The notes beneath the pieces were generated by a model. That model was not told the origin of the DNA, made no database searches, and saw only the letters and a program-made list of their open reading frames with translations. 37,346 nucleotides of DNA. Source: Mariprofundaceae bacterium. Its GTDB lineage: Bacteria > Pseudomonadota > Zetaproteobacteria > Mariprofundales > Mariprofundaceae. The DNA lies in the NCBI GenBank assembly GCA_030950925.1, contig JAUZQO010000011.1, positions 1 to 37,346 on the forward strand, read 5' to 3'. Of the stretch, positions 6,816-15,582 are shown piece after piece; position 1 is the stretch's first letter, and every line of letters begins with the position of its first letter. Both the position numbers and the translations under genes were made by a program.

Positions 6816-7046
6816 ATGAAGTGGCTCGATGATATGTCGTATATATTTCTTATAGCTGCATTGATCTTGATGGCGATGATGCCTTTTCAACCTGAACCCC
6901 ATTTGCTTGAAAAATATTATATGTGGCAAGCAGGTAAATTACATCGTTTATTGGACATCTTTGATGTTTTTTGGCATTTGCTTCCCGCTTTTTTACTTCT
7001 TTTAAAAATATCGCGCAATGTCATGCAACATAAAGGTAGATCATGA
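6816..7046 (+). CDS. Small two-helix membrane protein, unknown
   Basis: 76 residues with two hydrophobic segments (about residues 8-23 and 50-64) separated by a polar loop with PEPHLLEKYY. GGGAGG is well placed before the ATG. It starts 3 bases after the TPMT-like gene and its stop overlaps the next gene (ATGA), so it belongs to the same transcript. I do not recognise a family. Confidence 0.6.
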   Translation: MKWLDDMSYIFLIAALILMAMMPFQPEPHLLEKYYMWQAGKLHRLLDIFDVFWHLLPAFLLLLKISRNVMQHKGRS

Positions 7047-7468
7047 AATTACTTGGGATGTTACTCTTATTGATGGCAAATGGTGATGCTGCGATGGCAG
7101 ATCCATTTGATGCGGATGAGGGCTATGTGAATAGAGGCGCACCTGATATGTTGGGTTATGCAGGTTTGGCTATGTTGATGCTGAACTATGTATTGTTTGG
7201 CATTGCTGCGGTTGTTTTTGGTAAAGGTTTGGCAAAGAAAACCCCGTGGTTGTTACATATTAGCCGAATTTTTGCGAAACCTTGGTCATTCGGTATGCAA
7301 AAAGAAGTGCGTGATGATCGACACTGGGCAGACATTCCCCTCACCGTGGTGATCATGGTGTTGTGGATTTTTCTATGTCAGTGGTTCAATGAGTTCGGTT
7401 TGGGTGCTGTGGCTATGATTGGTTTGGCTTTGATGGCTGTTTTGGTACTTCATATGTTAAAAGATTAA
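7043..7468 (+). CDS. Membrane protein with signal peptide, unknown
   Basis: 141 residues. The N-terminus is a signal peptide (MKLLGMLLLLMANGDAAMA), followed by an acidic loop DPFDADEGYV and about three hydrophobic helices (residues about 40-60, 100-115, 120-138). The start overlaps the stop of the preceding small membrane gene, suggesting a coupled pair that may form a complex. No family is recognised. It is the last tightly coupled gene of the sulfur module; the next small gene is 118 bases away. Confidence 0.6.
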   Translation: MKLLGMLLLLMANGDAAMADPFDADEGYVNRGAPDMLGYAGLAMLMLNYVLFGIAAVVFGKGLAKKTPWLLHISRIFAKPWSFGMQKEVRDDRHWADIPLTVVIMVLWIFLCQWFNEFGLGAVAMIGLALMAVLVLHMLKD

Positions 7469-7586
7469 GCGGAATTCTTGATGTCATTATTTTATCAAGG
7501 GAGACTTTTCTTTGTGTTTAGAAAATGCCTTGTTAAGCTTCGTTGTATGGCATTTTTAGCCAAATATTTATGAAAATGGTGAATAT

Positions 7587-7760
7587 ATGAACGTCGATCA
7601 ACATTTGAAAGTAGCACAATGGCACATGGAACAAGCGCGTTTGCATGCAACAACACAGCATTCTTGCGGTTGCCCTGTGAACGAACATTACCAAAATATT
7701 ATCAACGAAGTTGAATCTGGTAAAATTGAAGAAGAATTGGTTTGTTCAACCGAAAAGTAG
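7587..7760 (+). CDS. 57-residue soluble protein with a CGC motif, unknown
   Basis: A small open frame from ATG 7587 to TAG 7760. The protein is helical and polar, with His and Cys clusters: QWHMEQARLHATTQHS, then CGCP, and a third cysteine near the end (LVCSTEK). The ribosome site is weak (GGTGA just upstream). Codon use resembles neighbouring genes, and the frame ends about 25 bases before a strong intrinsic terminator, which supports a real final gene of the module. The Cys/His content suggests metal or sulfur binding, but this is not proven. Confidence 0.5.
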   Translation: MNVDQHLKVAQWHMEQARLHATTQHSCGCPVNEHYQNIINEVESGKIEEELVCSTEK

Positions 7761-7785
7761 GTCTTTTCTCGTAAGTTCGCTTACG

Positions 7786-7827
7786 CAACCCTCCCCAACA
7801 TTGGATTGTTTGGGAGGGTTTTTTTTA
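7786..7827 (+). terminator. Rho-independent terminator closing the sulfur module
   Basis: AACCCTCCC (7787-7795) pairs with GGGAGGGTT (7812-7820), extended by weaker A-T pairs toward the loop, and is followed by a run of eight or more T. It ends the + strand transcript. The - strand side lacks an equal T-run next to rlmE. The 105 bases from 7828 to the rlmE stop show no further feature. Confidence 0.88.
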
Positions 7828-7932
7828 TGTCGCTTGTATTTGCATCCGTTGATAAGCTTAAAATGTCCAACAATTCGCATCCTTGGCTTCAATTTTGGAA
7901 ATAAAGCATGAAACTCAAGCTGTGGCATACTG

Positions 7933-8583
7933 TTATTTGGATTCGCCTCGAAAACCTTGTCCCAATAAGAAAAACTCTGCGGATGTTTTACGACTGGCAG
8001 CGGGTTTGATATTTTTAATTTTCTGGAATTGTTTCCCCAATTGTTTGCGGAATTCTTCATAGCCTATGCCCATGAATGTTTTCATCAAAACATGACCACC
8101 TTGACGTAAATGGAGTGAAGCAAAGTGTAAGGTCATCTCATTCAAACCGATCATACGCATTTGATCGACCAATTTATTGCCACTCATTTCAGGTGCCATA
8201 TCGGATACCACCACATCCACAGCGCGCCCTGCCAATGCTTTCTGTAGTGATTTTTGCCCTTCAGGCGAATCAAAATCCGCTTGAATCAATGTCACACCTT
8301 CAATGTTTTGGAGTGGTAATAAGTCAATACCAATGACCAGTCCTTCTTTGCCCACATAGCGCACCAGCTCTTCACTCCAAGATCCTGGAGCGCAGCCCAA
8401 ATCAACCACAACGGAACCCTTTTTGATATTTAAACCATGCTTATCCAACACTTCGGTGAGTTTGAATACAGCACGCGAGCGTTTTCCCTCACGTTTGGCT
8501 TGTTTCACATGTGCATCATTTACATGCTTATAATACCACGCGGATGTTTTGCGGTCTTTTTTGCTTTTTGATTGATTTGCCAT
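7933..8583 (-). CDS. rlmE: 23S rRNA 2'-O-methyltransferase RlmE
   Basis: 216 residues, close to the normal RlmE (FtsJ/RrmJ) size. It methylates the 2'-hydroxyl of U2552 in 23S rRNA late in 50S assembly. Landmarks are the basic N-terminus with SRAVFKLTEV (catalytic Lys), the SAM loop VVDLGCAPGSWSEEL, VIGIDLLPL, the catalytic Asp in VVVSDMAPEMSG and the Lys in HVLMKTFMG, giving the family K-D-K-E layout. It starts 15 bases after the ABC permease stop and is likely the last gene of the erpA operon. In many proteobacteria rlmE instead sits beside ftsH, so the neighbourhood is unusual. Confidence 0.93.
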   Translation of the reverse strand: MANQSKSKKDRKTSAWYYKHVNDAHVKQAKREGKRSRAVFKLTEVLDKHGLNIKKGSVVVDLGCAPGSWSEELVRYVGKEGLVIGIDLLPLQNIEGVTLIQADFDSPEGQKSLQKALAGRAVDVVVSDMAPEMSGNKLVDQMRMIGLNEMTLHFASLHLRQGGHVLMKTFMGIGYEEFRKQLGKQFQKIKNIKPAASRKTSAEFFLLGQGFRGESK

Positions 8584-8598
8584 ATCAGTTTTAACGTC

Positions 8599-9369
8599 CT
8601 AATCCTTCAATTTCCAACCGATTCTCCATAAATACCAAGCAAGGGTGACCGATGATAAGGTCACCACCACCACCATCCCTACAGCTCTGACAGGATCACT
8701 ATCCCCTGTGGCAATAAAGCCATGACGAAAACCATCAATCAAATAAAAGAAAGGGTTCCATGCGTTCAGTGCTTGCCATATGGGTGGCAGTTGTGTCACC
8801 GAATAAAAAACACCCGATAAAAAAGTCAAAGGCATAATGACAAAATTGGTGACCATCGACATATCATCGAAAGTTTTTGACCACATGCCTGCAATCAAGC
8901 CCAATGCCCCCATGATTAAACTACCACACACGCCGTAAAATAAAATCATCCAAACATGGGTGATATGTAAATCTGAAAAAGGTAAAAGCACCAACAACAA
9001 GACACTACCCACCACCAAAGCGCGCAACACCGCTGCCGATAAAAATGCTATCATGGCTTCAATGGGTGAAATCGGTGCCATCATTAAAAACACATGTGTA
9101 TTCATAATTTTACCCATAATCATGGAGCTCGATGTATTGGCAAAAGCATTTTGTAACATCGCCATCATCATCAAGCCAGGGATTAAAAAAGTGAAATAAT
9201 TCACATCCAAACCTGGTACTTGCCGCTCGCCCATCGCATAACGAAAAACAATCAAATATAACACCGCAGTTAAAGCAGGAGCGACAATAGTTTGCATTTT
9301 CACACGCATAAATCGCTTGCTTTCACGTTGAAAAAGCGTCCAAGTTCCCAATATATTCATGCTTCTCAT
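8599..9369 (-). CDS. ABC-2 type transporter permease
   Basis: About 256 residues with six hydrophobic helices and the ABC-2 membrane fold, including VNYFTFLIPGLMMMAMLQNAF and MPLTFLSGVFYSVTQLPPIWQ, as in the YadH family. It pairs with the ATPase encoded just upstream; the start ATG (9369) overlaps its stop as ATGA, with AAGGA 6 bases before. A longer upstream frame exists but would overlap the ATPase by over 80 bases. YadGH-type exporters are often linked to lipid or polysaccharide export or drug efflux. The substrate is not known. Confidence 0.88.
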   Translation of the reverse strand: MRSMNILGTWTLFQRESKRFMRVKMQTIVAPALTAVLYLIVFRYAMGERQVPGLDVNYFTFLIPGLMMMAMLQNAFANTSSSMIMGKIMNTHVFLMMAPISPIEAMIAFLSAAVLRALVVGSVLLLVLLPFSDLHITHVWMILFYGVCGSLIMGALGLIAGMWSKTFDDMSMVTNFVIMPLTFLSGVFYSVTQLPPIWQALNAWNPFFYLIDGFRHGFIATGDSDPVRAVGMVVVVTLSSVTLAWYLWRIGWKLKD

Positions 9370-10295
9370 GCTGTATCCTTGTGGGTCAATCGCAGAAAAA
9401 CATCTTCTAAATTTTCTTGCCGCATATAAGTATCCAAAGGCGCACCCAAACATTGACGAGTAGCTTGATATGCCGCATCAAAATTGGAATGTTGCCCTTG
9501 ATGTTGTAAATTTAAACATAACACACCATCACATACCCTTGGCGCAAAGGCTTGCAAGGCTTGTTCCTGTGATTCTGAAAGTTCCACTGCTTGTTCATAT
9601 CGAAAACATAAACTTGAAGATGCGACATCTCCCAATAAGGACTGCATGGATTGTGAGGCAATCAGGCGACCTTGATTGATAATCGCCACTTGATTGCATA
9701 ATTCTTGCGCTTCCTCTAAATAATGGGTGGTTAACAAAATCGTTGTGCCTTCGGCATTCAATTCACGAATAAAATCCCATAAACGTTTGCGTAATTCCAC
9801 ATCCACACCTGCTGTCGGTTCATCCAAAATTACCACTTTAGGACGGTGAACCAAGGCTTGTGCCACCAATAGGCGGCGTTTCATACCACCTGATAATTGG
9901 CGGGTTATTTTATTGGCATGTTCTGCCAGTTCAAGCCGCTCTAATAAAGCATCCACCCAAACTTCATCCCTACTTTGCCCATACATGCCACGCGTAAAGT
10001 GTAAAATCTCACGTGGAGAAAAAAAGGGATCAAAGGCAATTTCTTGCGGAACGACACCCAAATGACGTTTACCCCAAGCGCGTTCCATCAATAAATCATG
10101 CCCAAGTAGTTGCACCGAGCCTGATGAAGCTCGCACCGTATCCGCCAAAATATTGATGAGTGTAGATTTACCCGCCCCGTTGGGACCAAGCAAGGCAAAA
10201 AATGCCCCTTCAGGCACACATAAAGAAACATCTTGCAAAGCTTGCTTACCATTCTCATAAACCTTGCTGAGGTTCTGTATATTTAATGCTGTCAT
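9366..10295 (-). CDS. ABC transporter ATPase (YadG-like)
   Basis: 309 residues. The nucleotide-binding domain has Walker A GPNGAGKST (about residues 38-46), signature LSGGMKRRL, Walker B VVILDEPTAGVD and the H-loop LTTHY. A C-terminal extension of about 90 residues (from about 220) is typical of ABC-2 export ATPases such as YadG. It energises the adjacent permease. It follows erpA by 12 bases on the same strand. The substrate cannot be read from the sequence. Confidence 0.9.
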   Translation of the reverse strand: MTALNIQNLSKVYENGKQALQDVSLCVPEGAFFALLGPNGAGKSTLINILADTVRASSGSVQLLGHDLLMERAWGKRHLGVVPQEIAFDPFFSPREILHFTRGMYGQSRDEVWVDALLERLELAEHANKITRQLSGGMKRRLLVAQALVHRPKVVILDEPTAGVDVELRKRLWDFIRELNAEGTTILLTTHYLEEAQELCNQVAIINQGRLIASQSMQSLLGDVASSSLCFRYEQAVELSESQEQALQAFAPRVCDGVLCLNLQHQGQHSNFDAAYQATRQCLGAPLDTYMRQENLEDVFLRLTHKDTA

Positions 10296-10307
10296 AACAA
10301 AATGACC

Positions 10308-10700
10308 TTAATAGGCCGCGTGACCACAACCTTGCCCAGCATCTGCGGGTGTAAATGATTTACCACAACCACATGTTGAAGCAGCATTGGGATTTTTAAT
10401 CACAAAGGACTCACCTTGCAGTGATGTTTTATAATCAATTTCTGCACCTTTTAGCATACCCATACTCATTTGATCCACCAGTAATTTTACGCCATGATTT
10501 TTAACCACCGTATCATTGTCTTTGATGTCATCATCAAAGGTGAACCCATATTCAAAGCCTGAACAACCACCGCCTGAAACAAAAACCCGTAAATTTAAAT
10601 CTTTATTTTCCTCTTGCGCCAATAAACTTTGAATTTTTGTCGCTGCATCCTCCGTTAAAGAGACTTCACCGGGTGAAACTGTTGTTAATTCAATAGACAT
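10308..10700 (-). CDS. erpA: A-type iron-sulfur cluster insertion protein (ErpA-like)
   Basis: 130 residues from ATG 10700, which has GAGG 7 bases upstream; a longer frame upstream would add 25 atypical residues. The HesB/IscA/ErpA fold shows the three cluster cysteines Cys46 (SGGGCSGFEYGF), Cys110 and Cys112 (STCGCGKSF). A-type carriers hand 4Fe-4S clusters to apo-proteins. The GEVSLTEDAATKI start and overall length favour ErpA over IscA, and no isc operon is adjacent. The tail GQGCGHAAY adds a fourth cysteine not needed by the family. It heads the operon with the ABC exporter and rlmE. Confidence 0.85.
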   Translation of the reverse strand: MSIELTTVSPGEVSLTEDAATKIQSLLAQEENKDLNLRVFVSGGGCSGFEYGFTFDDDIKDNDTVVKNHGVKLLVDQMSMGMLKGAEIDYKTSLQGESFVIKNPNAASTCGCGKSFTPADAGQGCGHAAY

Positions 10701-10848
10701 CACAAACCTCACATTTTTTTTTAGAGTTGGTGAGTATCTGTTTTTCTGTCGATAGTACAAGTTAGTGAGAAACATTAAAAAATTATGAATAGCCGAAGGG
10801 TGGTCAAATAGTTATCATACCAAACTGATATTTTCAGGGAGGAAATCT

Positions 10849-12114
10849 ATGTCCGATGTACAGATAGAACGTAATATTAGTCGACTCACAGCCAATACAG
10901 TCGCCTTGGTTCTGGCAGGTGGTAAAGGTTCAAGATTGAAAGCATTGACAGAATGGCGAGCCAAACCAGCAGTGCCATTTGGTGGAAAATTTCGCATCAT
11001 TGATTTTCCATTGTCCAATTGTATCAACTCGGGTATTCGCAAAATTTCAGTGGTAACGCAATATAAATCACATTCCTTACAACGTCATTTGCAACGCGGC
11101 TGGGGATTTTTATCAGGTCAATTTGGTGAATTTGTGGAAGTTCTTCCTGCGCAACAACGGACAGGGGATGGCTGGTATGCAGGTACAGCCGACGCAGTTT
11201 TTCAAAACCTCGACATTATTCGTCATTATAATCCTGAATATATTTTGGTCTTGGCTGGTGACCATGTTTATAAAATGGATTATGGAAAAATGATTGCAGC
11301 CCATGTTGCCAAAGGTGCAGACATCACTGTCGGTTGTATTCCTGTTCCCTTAGACGAAGCCACGGCTTTTGGTGTCATGGCGATTGATGATGAAGAGCGC
11401 ATTGTGGAGTTCGCTGAAAAACCTGAAAACCCCAAGACGATGCCCAATGATGAGACCCAAGCCTTGGCTTCCATGGGTATTTATGTTTTTTCTACAAAAT
11501 ATTTACGTGATCGTTTGGTGGTGGATGCGGAAGACCCCAAATCGACCCATGATTTTGGACATGATTTGATTCCCCATGCGATTGAACATGCCAATGCCTT
11601 TGCCTTCCCATTTTTAGATGGCAATACCAGTGCTTCAGGTTATTGGCGCGATGTCGGCACCATTGATGCCTACTGGGAAGCCAATATCAACTTGGCAAGT
11701 TTAGAACCAGAACTGAATATGTATGATAAAAATTGGCCTATTTGGACAGAACAAGAACAATTGGCACCAGCCAAATTTGCTTTTGATGAAGATGACCGTC
11801 GTGGTATGGCAGTTGATTCATTGATTTCAGGCGGTTGCTTGATTACAGGCTCAACCGTGCGTGGTTCAATTCTATTTTCCAATGTTCGTGTCCACTCTTA
11901 TTCGATCATTGAAGAGAGTGTCATCTTACCTGATGTTGAGATTCGCCGTGATTGCCGTATCAAAAAGTGCGTCATTGATAAAGGTACGGTGATTCCTGAA
12001 GGTACAGTGATTGGTGAAAACCATGAAGATGATGCCAAACGCTTTGAAATTTCCGAAGGTGGCGTAGTTTTGGTCACCCCTGAAATGATGGGGCAAGCTT
12101 TACATAGCGTTTAA
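10849..12114 (+). CDS. glgC: Glucose-1-phosphate adenylyltransferase (ADP-glucose pyrophosphorylase)
   Basis: 421 residues, normal for bacterial GlgC. It makes ADP-glucose from glucose-1-phosphate and ATP, the committed step of glycogen synthesis. Visible are the nucleotide loop [11 protein letters not shown] with [18 protein letters not shown], the catalytic region [13 protein letters not shown], the sugar-phosphate site [23 protein letters not shown], and a C-terminal left-handed beta-helix. The ATG has AGGGAGGAA upstream. It is followed by its own terminator and then by GH57 and malQ. The allosteric N-terminal Arg/Lys residues (ALTEWRAKP) are present, so effector control is plausible. Confidence 0.96.
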   Translation: MSDVQIERNISRLTANTVALVLAGGKGSRLKALTEWRAKPAVPFGGKFRIIDFPLSNCINSGIRKISVVTQYKSHSLQRHLQRGWGFLSGQFGEFVEVLPAQQRTGDGWYAGTADAVFQNLDIIRHYNPEYILVLAGDHVYKMDYGKMIAAHVAKGADITVGCIPVPLDEATAFGVMAIDDEERIVEFAEKPENPKTMPNDETQALASMGIYVFSTKYLRDRLVVDAEDPKSTHDFGHDLIPHAIEHANAFAFPFLDGNTSASGYWRDVGTIDAYWEANINLASLEPELNMYDKNWPIWTEQEQLAPAKFAFDEDDRRGMAVDSLISGGCLITGSTVRGSILFSNVRVHSYSIIEESVILPDVEIRRDCRIKKCVIDKGTVIPEGTVIGENHEDDAKRFEISEGGVVLVTPEMMGQALHSV

Positions 12115-12137
12115 AAATATTTTTTGATTGAAATCAT

Positions 12138-12172
12138 CAAAGCCCTTGGTTCAATACCGAGGGCTTTTTTTT
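12138..12172 (+). terminator. Rho-independent terminator after glgC
   Basis: AAAGCCCTTGG (12139-12149) pairs with the CCGAGGGCTTT side (12157-12167, one G-T pair), with a short TTCAATA loop, followed by a T-run to 12172. It separates glgC from the GH57 gene, which therefore needs its own promoter or readthrough. Confidence 0.88.
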
Positions 12173-12234
12173 AATGTTTTATTCACTGAATGTTACGCAT
12201 TTGTTTAAAATATATGATTAGCCTCAACAACGTC

Positions 12235-12300
12235 CCCTCGAATGCTTGTGTCGAGGGTCTGTGGATAAGCTAGGAGATTCCAGACACAAGCACTCTGGAA
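12235..12300. repeat. Pair of palindromic repeats with a constant loop (copies 1 and 2)
   Basis: Copy 1: CCCTCGA (12235-12241), loop ATGCTTGTG, TCGAGGG (12251-12257). Copy 2, on the opposite strand: TTCCAGA (12278-12284), loop CACAAGCAC, TCTGGAA (12294-12300). The copy 2 loop is the reverse complement of GTGCTTGTG, so the two loops can pair (GCTTGTGT with ACACAAGC). Stems differ while loops match. A third copy is at 28711. No T-run follows. Together with the upstream terminator this fills most of the glgC-GH57 gap. Confidence 0.8.
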
Positions 12301-12400
12301 TGACGTGGCTGGGAAGCTTTGGAATGATGCTATTTTTTTGATAAGGCGCGTAACATCCGTTAATATTTTATTTATTTTTTAAAAAATCGAGGTCACACCC

Positions 12401-14095
12401 ATGAGTCAAAAACTTTCTATTGTATTTTATTGGCATATGCACCAGCCTTTTTATCGCGCCGCAGATACAGGAAAATATCACCTTCCGTGGGTCTATCTGC
12501 ATGCCATGAAAGATTATACGGATATGGCAGATATTCTTGAGCACCTTCCTGAAGCGCGTGCTGTCATCAATTATGTTCCGTCGTTGACTGTTCAAATTGA
12601 AGATTATGCCACACAACTTAGAGCCTTTTTGAATGGCGAAAATAAAACCATTCAAGATCCCCTACTGGCTTCATTGATTCATAAAAATGGTGATTATACT
12701 GCCAAAGAACAACGGTTTCTTTTAAACAGTTGTTTTCGCCTGAATCATGAACGTAATTTACATCGTTACCCACATTTTTCTCGTTTATGGAATATTTCCG
12801 AACAAATGCAATCTCATCAAGCCACCGCTTATTTGGGAGGTGACTATTTCACTGATTTGGTAACATGGTATCATTTGGCATGGTTGGCCGAAACGGTACG
12901 AAAGAAAAACTACGTCGCTCAGCGTTTGATTGAAAAAGGCTGCCATTTTAGTTATCAAGATCGTCGTGATTTACTCACACTGATTGCTTCTTTGCTTGAT
13001 GAGTTACCCAAAACTCATCAACGCCTTCTTGCCGAAGGTAAAATTGAACTGACCACCACACCCTATGCCCATCCAATTATGCCGTTGATGTTGGATTTTG
13101 AAACCGCCCACGAAACCATTCCTCATGCCTTGATTCCTAAAGAATCCTATCCTGATGGTCGCGCACGCGCCCAAGAACATATTGATTTGGCATTGAAATC
13201 CCATCAAGCTTATTTCCATGAAACGCCCAAAGGTTGCTGGCCTTCGGAGGGTGCAGTATCGACCGAAACATTGAAATTATTGGGTCAATCAGGCTTTGAT
13301 TGGTGTGCTACAGGTGAATCCGTTTTACACCATTCTTTGGGGTATAACTTGCGTGAACAACACCCTTATAAATTGTATCAACCTTGGTTGGTCGGCGAAG
13401 GTGATGAACAAATCACCTGTTTTTTCCGTGATGACCATCTTTCCGATTTGATTGGTTTTGAATATTCCAAATGGCAAACCCATGATGCTGTGAATAATTT
13501 TATGTATGAATTGGCTGGCATCAAACACCGCACGCAGAATATTGAACATGCGATTGTGCCTATCATCATGGATGGTGAAAATGCTTGGGAACATTTCCAC
13601 GAGAATGGCGTGCCTTTTTTAACTCAGTTGTATCAAGCCATTATCAATCACCCCGATTATGATTTGACCACATTCAGTGATTATTTATCAGAACACCCCG
13701 CGCAAACAGCCTTGAAAAAAATGGTCGCAGGATCTTGGGTCTATGGCAACCTTTCCACATGGATTGGCGATGCAGCCAAAACACGCGCTTGGGAATTGTT
13801 GATTGAAGCTAAAAAAACATTGGATCTTCATATTCAAGATTTGGATGACGATGCGGTAGAAGAAGCGCGTGAACAACTGCGTATTTGCGAAGGTTCTGAT
13901 TGGTGCTGGTGGTTTGGTGATTACAATCCATCCGATGCTGTCCGTGATTTTGATAAACTATACCGCCAACATTTGAAAAAACTTTATCAACTCTTGGGTG
14001 CTGATGTTCCAGCCAGCTTGAGCCAATCCATTTCACACGGTGGTGGTGATGCTGAAGGCGGCGGTGCGATGCGGCGCGGTGGTGCAGGAGCATAA
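12401..14095 (+). CDS. Glycoside hydrolase family 57 amylase-type enzyme
   Basis: 564 residues. The N-terminus has the GH57 mark FYWHMHQPFYR, followed by LTTTPYAHPIMPLM, the presumed nucleophile region GCWPSEGAVS, and the presumed acid region IIMDGENAWEHF. These favour the alpha-amylase/4-alpha-glucanotransferase side of GH57. The branching-enzyme form of the fourth region is not seen. It should cleave or rearrange alpha-1,4-glucans such as glycogen in the cytoplasm; no signal peptide is present. GAGGT lies before the ATG. The last about 20 residues are a Gly/Ala-rich tail (HGGGDAEGGGAMRRGGAGA) outside the catalytic fold. malQ follows 2 bases after the stop. Confidence 0.88.
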   Translation: MSQKLSIVFYWHMHQPFYRAADTGKYHLPWVYLHAMKDYTDMADILEHLPEARAVINYVPSLTVQIEDYATQLRAFLNGENKTIQDPLLASLIHKNGDYTAKEQRFLLNSCFRLNHERNLHRYPHFSRLWNISEQMQSHQATAYLGGDYFTDLVTWYHLAWLAETVRKKNYVAQRLIEKGCHFSYQDRRDLLTLIASLLDELPKTHQRLLAEGKIELTTTPYAHPIMPLMLDFETAHETIPHALIPKESYPDGRARAQEHIDLALKSHQAYFHETPKGCWPSEGAVSTETLKLLGQSGFDWCATGESVLHHSLGYNLREQHPYKLYQPWLVGEGDEQITCFFRDDHLSDLIGFEYSKWQTHDAVNNFMYELAGIKHRTQNIEHAIVPIIMDGENAWEHFHENGVPFLTQLYQAIINHPDYDLTTFSDYLSEHPAQTALKKMVAGSWVYGNLSTWIGDAAKTRAWELLIEAKKTLDLHIQDLDDDAVEEAREQLRICEGSDWCWWFGDYNPSDAVRDFDKLYRQHLKKLYQLLGADVPASLSQSISHGGGDAEGGGAMRRGGAGA

Positions 14096-14097
14096 GC

Positions 14098-15582
14098 ATG
14101 ACTTCCTTATCACAACGTCAATCAGGTGTTTTACTCCATGTTACCTCACTACCAGGCCCTTTTAAGCACGGTGTTTTGGGTCAAGAAGCCTTACAGTTTA
14201 TAAAGCATATTCAATATGCTGGCTACCGCGTCTGGCAATTCCTTCCCCTTGGTCCGACCCATGCTCACGGCTCTCCCTATGAGTCGCTTTCTTCTTCTGC
14301 TGGCAACCCCGAACTGATTGATTTACGCCAAGTCTCACAACACGGCTGGTTATCGGATAGGCATGTGCAACGGGTGATATCAGGTGAACTATTGCCATGC
14401 ACAGCTAGAGCTAAGGCTGCTTTAAAATTTTATAAGCAGCTTGAAGGTGATACTGAACTAAGCCAACAACTGACTGATTTCAAGCAGCAACAAGCTTCTT
14501 GGTTGGATGATTATGCGTTGTTTACATCATTAAAAATCGTCCATGAAGGTATGCCTTGGTGGAAGTGGTCCGTTGCTTTGCGTGATAAACAAACGGCAGC
14601 GATAAGATCTGCCAAAGAAACTTTATCTGCCCACATTCAACAAGTGGTATTTGAACAGTTTATGTTTCATCAACAATGGCAACGGATCAAAGAACATGCT
14701 GAACATTGTGGTGTTCAACTTTTTGGGGATTTACCGATTTATGTCGCCCATGATTCATCGGATGTCTGGGCAAACCGTGAGTATTTCACTGTGAATGATG
14801 AGGGTTTCTGTGATGAAGTCGCAGGTGTGCCACCTGATTATTTTTCAGAAACAGGGCAGCGTTGGGGTAACCCACTGTATGTATGGGATACCTTGCAAGC
14901 ATCTGGATTTGAGTGGTGGATTGAGCGCATTGAAGTTCAAATGCAACGTATGCACATCATCCGTATCGATCATTTTCGAGGTTTGGAAGCTTTTTGGTCC
15001 ATCCCTGCCCATCGTGATGATGGTATTGAAGGTAAATGGCGCAAAGCTTTGGGGCGGGAGTTATTGCAAGCCTTATCTGATCGCTTTGGGAAACAATTAC
15101 CCTTCATTGCTGAAGATTTAGGCTTAATTACACCAGAGGTGACCGCTTTACGTCAAGACTTCGGACTACCTGGTATGAAAATTTTGCACTTCGCCTTTGG
15201 CGGTGATGCCAGCAACCCTTACCTACCCCATCAACATACCCAAGATATGGTGGTTTATACAGGCACCCACGATAACGATACCACATTGGGTTGGTGGCAA
15301 GCTGCATCCGACCATGAACAACAACATATTCAATCTTACCTCGGTATGGATGGACATGATGTGGTATGGTCAATCATTCGTACAGCACTCGCCTCACCCG
15401 CCAATTTGAGCATGATTCCTATGCAAGATTTATTGGCACTGGATACTTCGGATCGTTTCAATACACCAGGCACTTTGGATGGTAACTGGTCTTGGCGAAT
15501 GAATGCATTACCTGATATGGAAAATGATTGTTGGGTGCGTTCAAAAGAAATGAACCGTTTGTATGGTCGTTCTTGCAAATAA
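14098..15582 (+). CDS. malQ: 4-alpha-glucanotransferase (amylomaltase)
   Basis: 494 residues, a typical GH77 enzyme that disproportionates maltodextrins and releases glucose. Landmarks are SGVLLHVTSLPG, WQFLPLGPTHAHGSPYES, the nucleophile Asp in IIRIDHFRGLEAFW, the acid Glu in FIAEDLGLITPEV, and the third acidic site in YTGTHDNDTTLGWW. It begins 2 bases after the GH57 stop, so the two form a glycogen or dextrin breakdown pair. Glucose set free could feed the ROK kinase encoded at 23253-24179. Confidence 0.96.
   Translation: MTSLSQRQSGVLLHVTSLPGPFKHGVLGQEALQFIKHIQYAGYRVWQFLPLGPTHAHGSPYESLSSSAGNPELIDLRQVSQHGWLSDRHVQRVISGELLPCTARAKAALKFYKQLEGDTELSQQLTDFKQQQASWLDDYALFTSLKIVHEGMPWWKWSVALRDKQTAAIRSAKETLSAHIQQVVFEQFMFHQQWQRIKEHAEHCGVQLFGDLPIYVAHDSSDVWANREYFTVNDEGFCDEVAGVPPDYFSETGQRWGNPLYVWDTLQASGFEWWIERIEVQMQRMHIIRIDHFRGLEAFWSIPAHRDDGIEGKWRKALGRELLQALSDRFGKQLPFIAEDLGLITPEVTALRQDFGLPGMKILHFAFGGDASNPYLPHQHTQDMVVYTGTHDNDTTLGWWQAASDHEQQHIQSYLGMDGHDVVWSIIRTALASPANLSMIPMQDLLALDTSDRFNTPGTLDGNWSWRMNALPDMENDCWVRSKEMNRLYGRSCK

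Noticed and set aside
7522-7557. Possible terminator after the last membrane gene
   Set aside because: The stem is only 8 A/T-rich pairs with a 19-base loop; it may exist, but the terminator at 7786 is far stronger.
7482-7571. 30-codon open frame before the CGC gene
   Set aside because: No ribosome site, and it lies across a weak AAAATGCC/GGCATTTT hairpin (7522-7557); composition is not protein-like.
12401-14095. GH57 gene as a glycogen branching enzyme
   Set aside because: Its fourth conserved region reads DGENAWEHF rather than the Trp-rich branching-enzyme form, and its other motifs match the amylase type.
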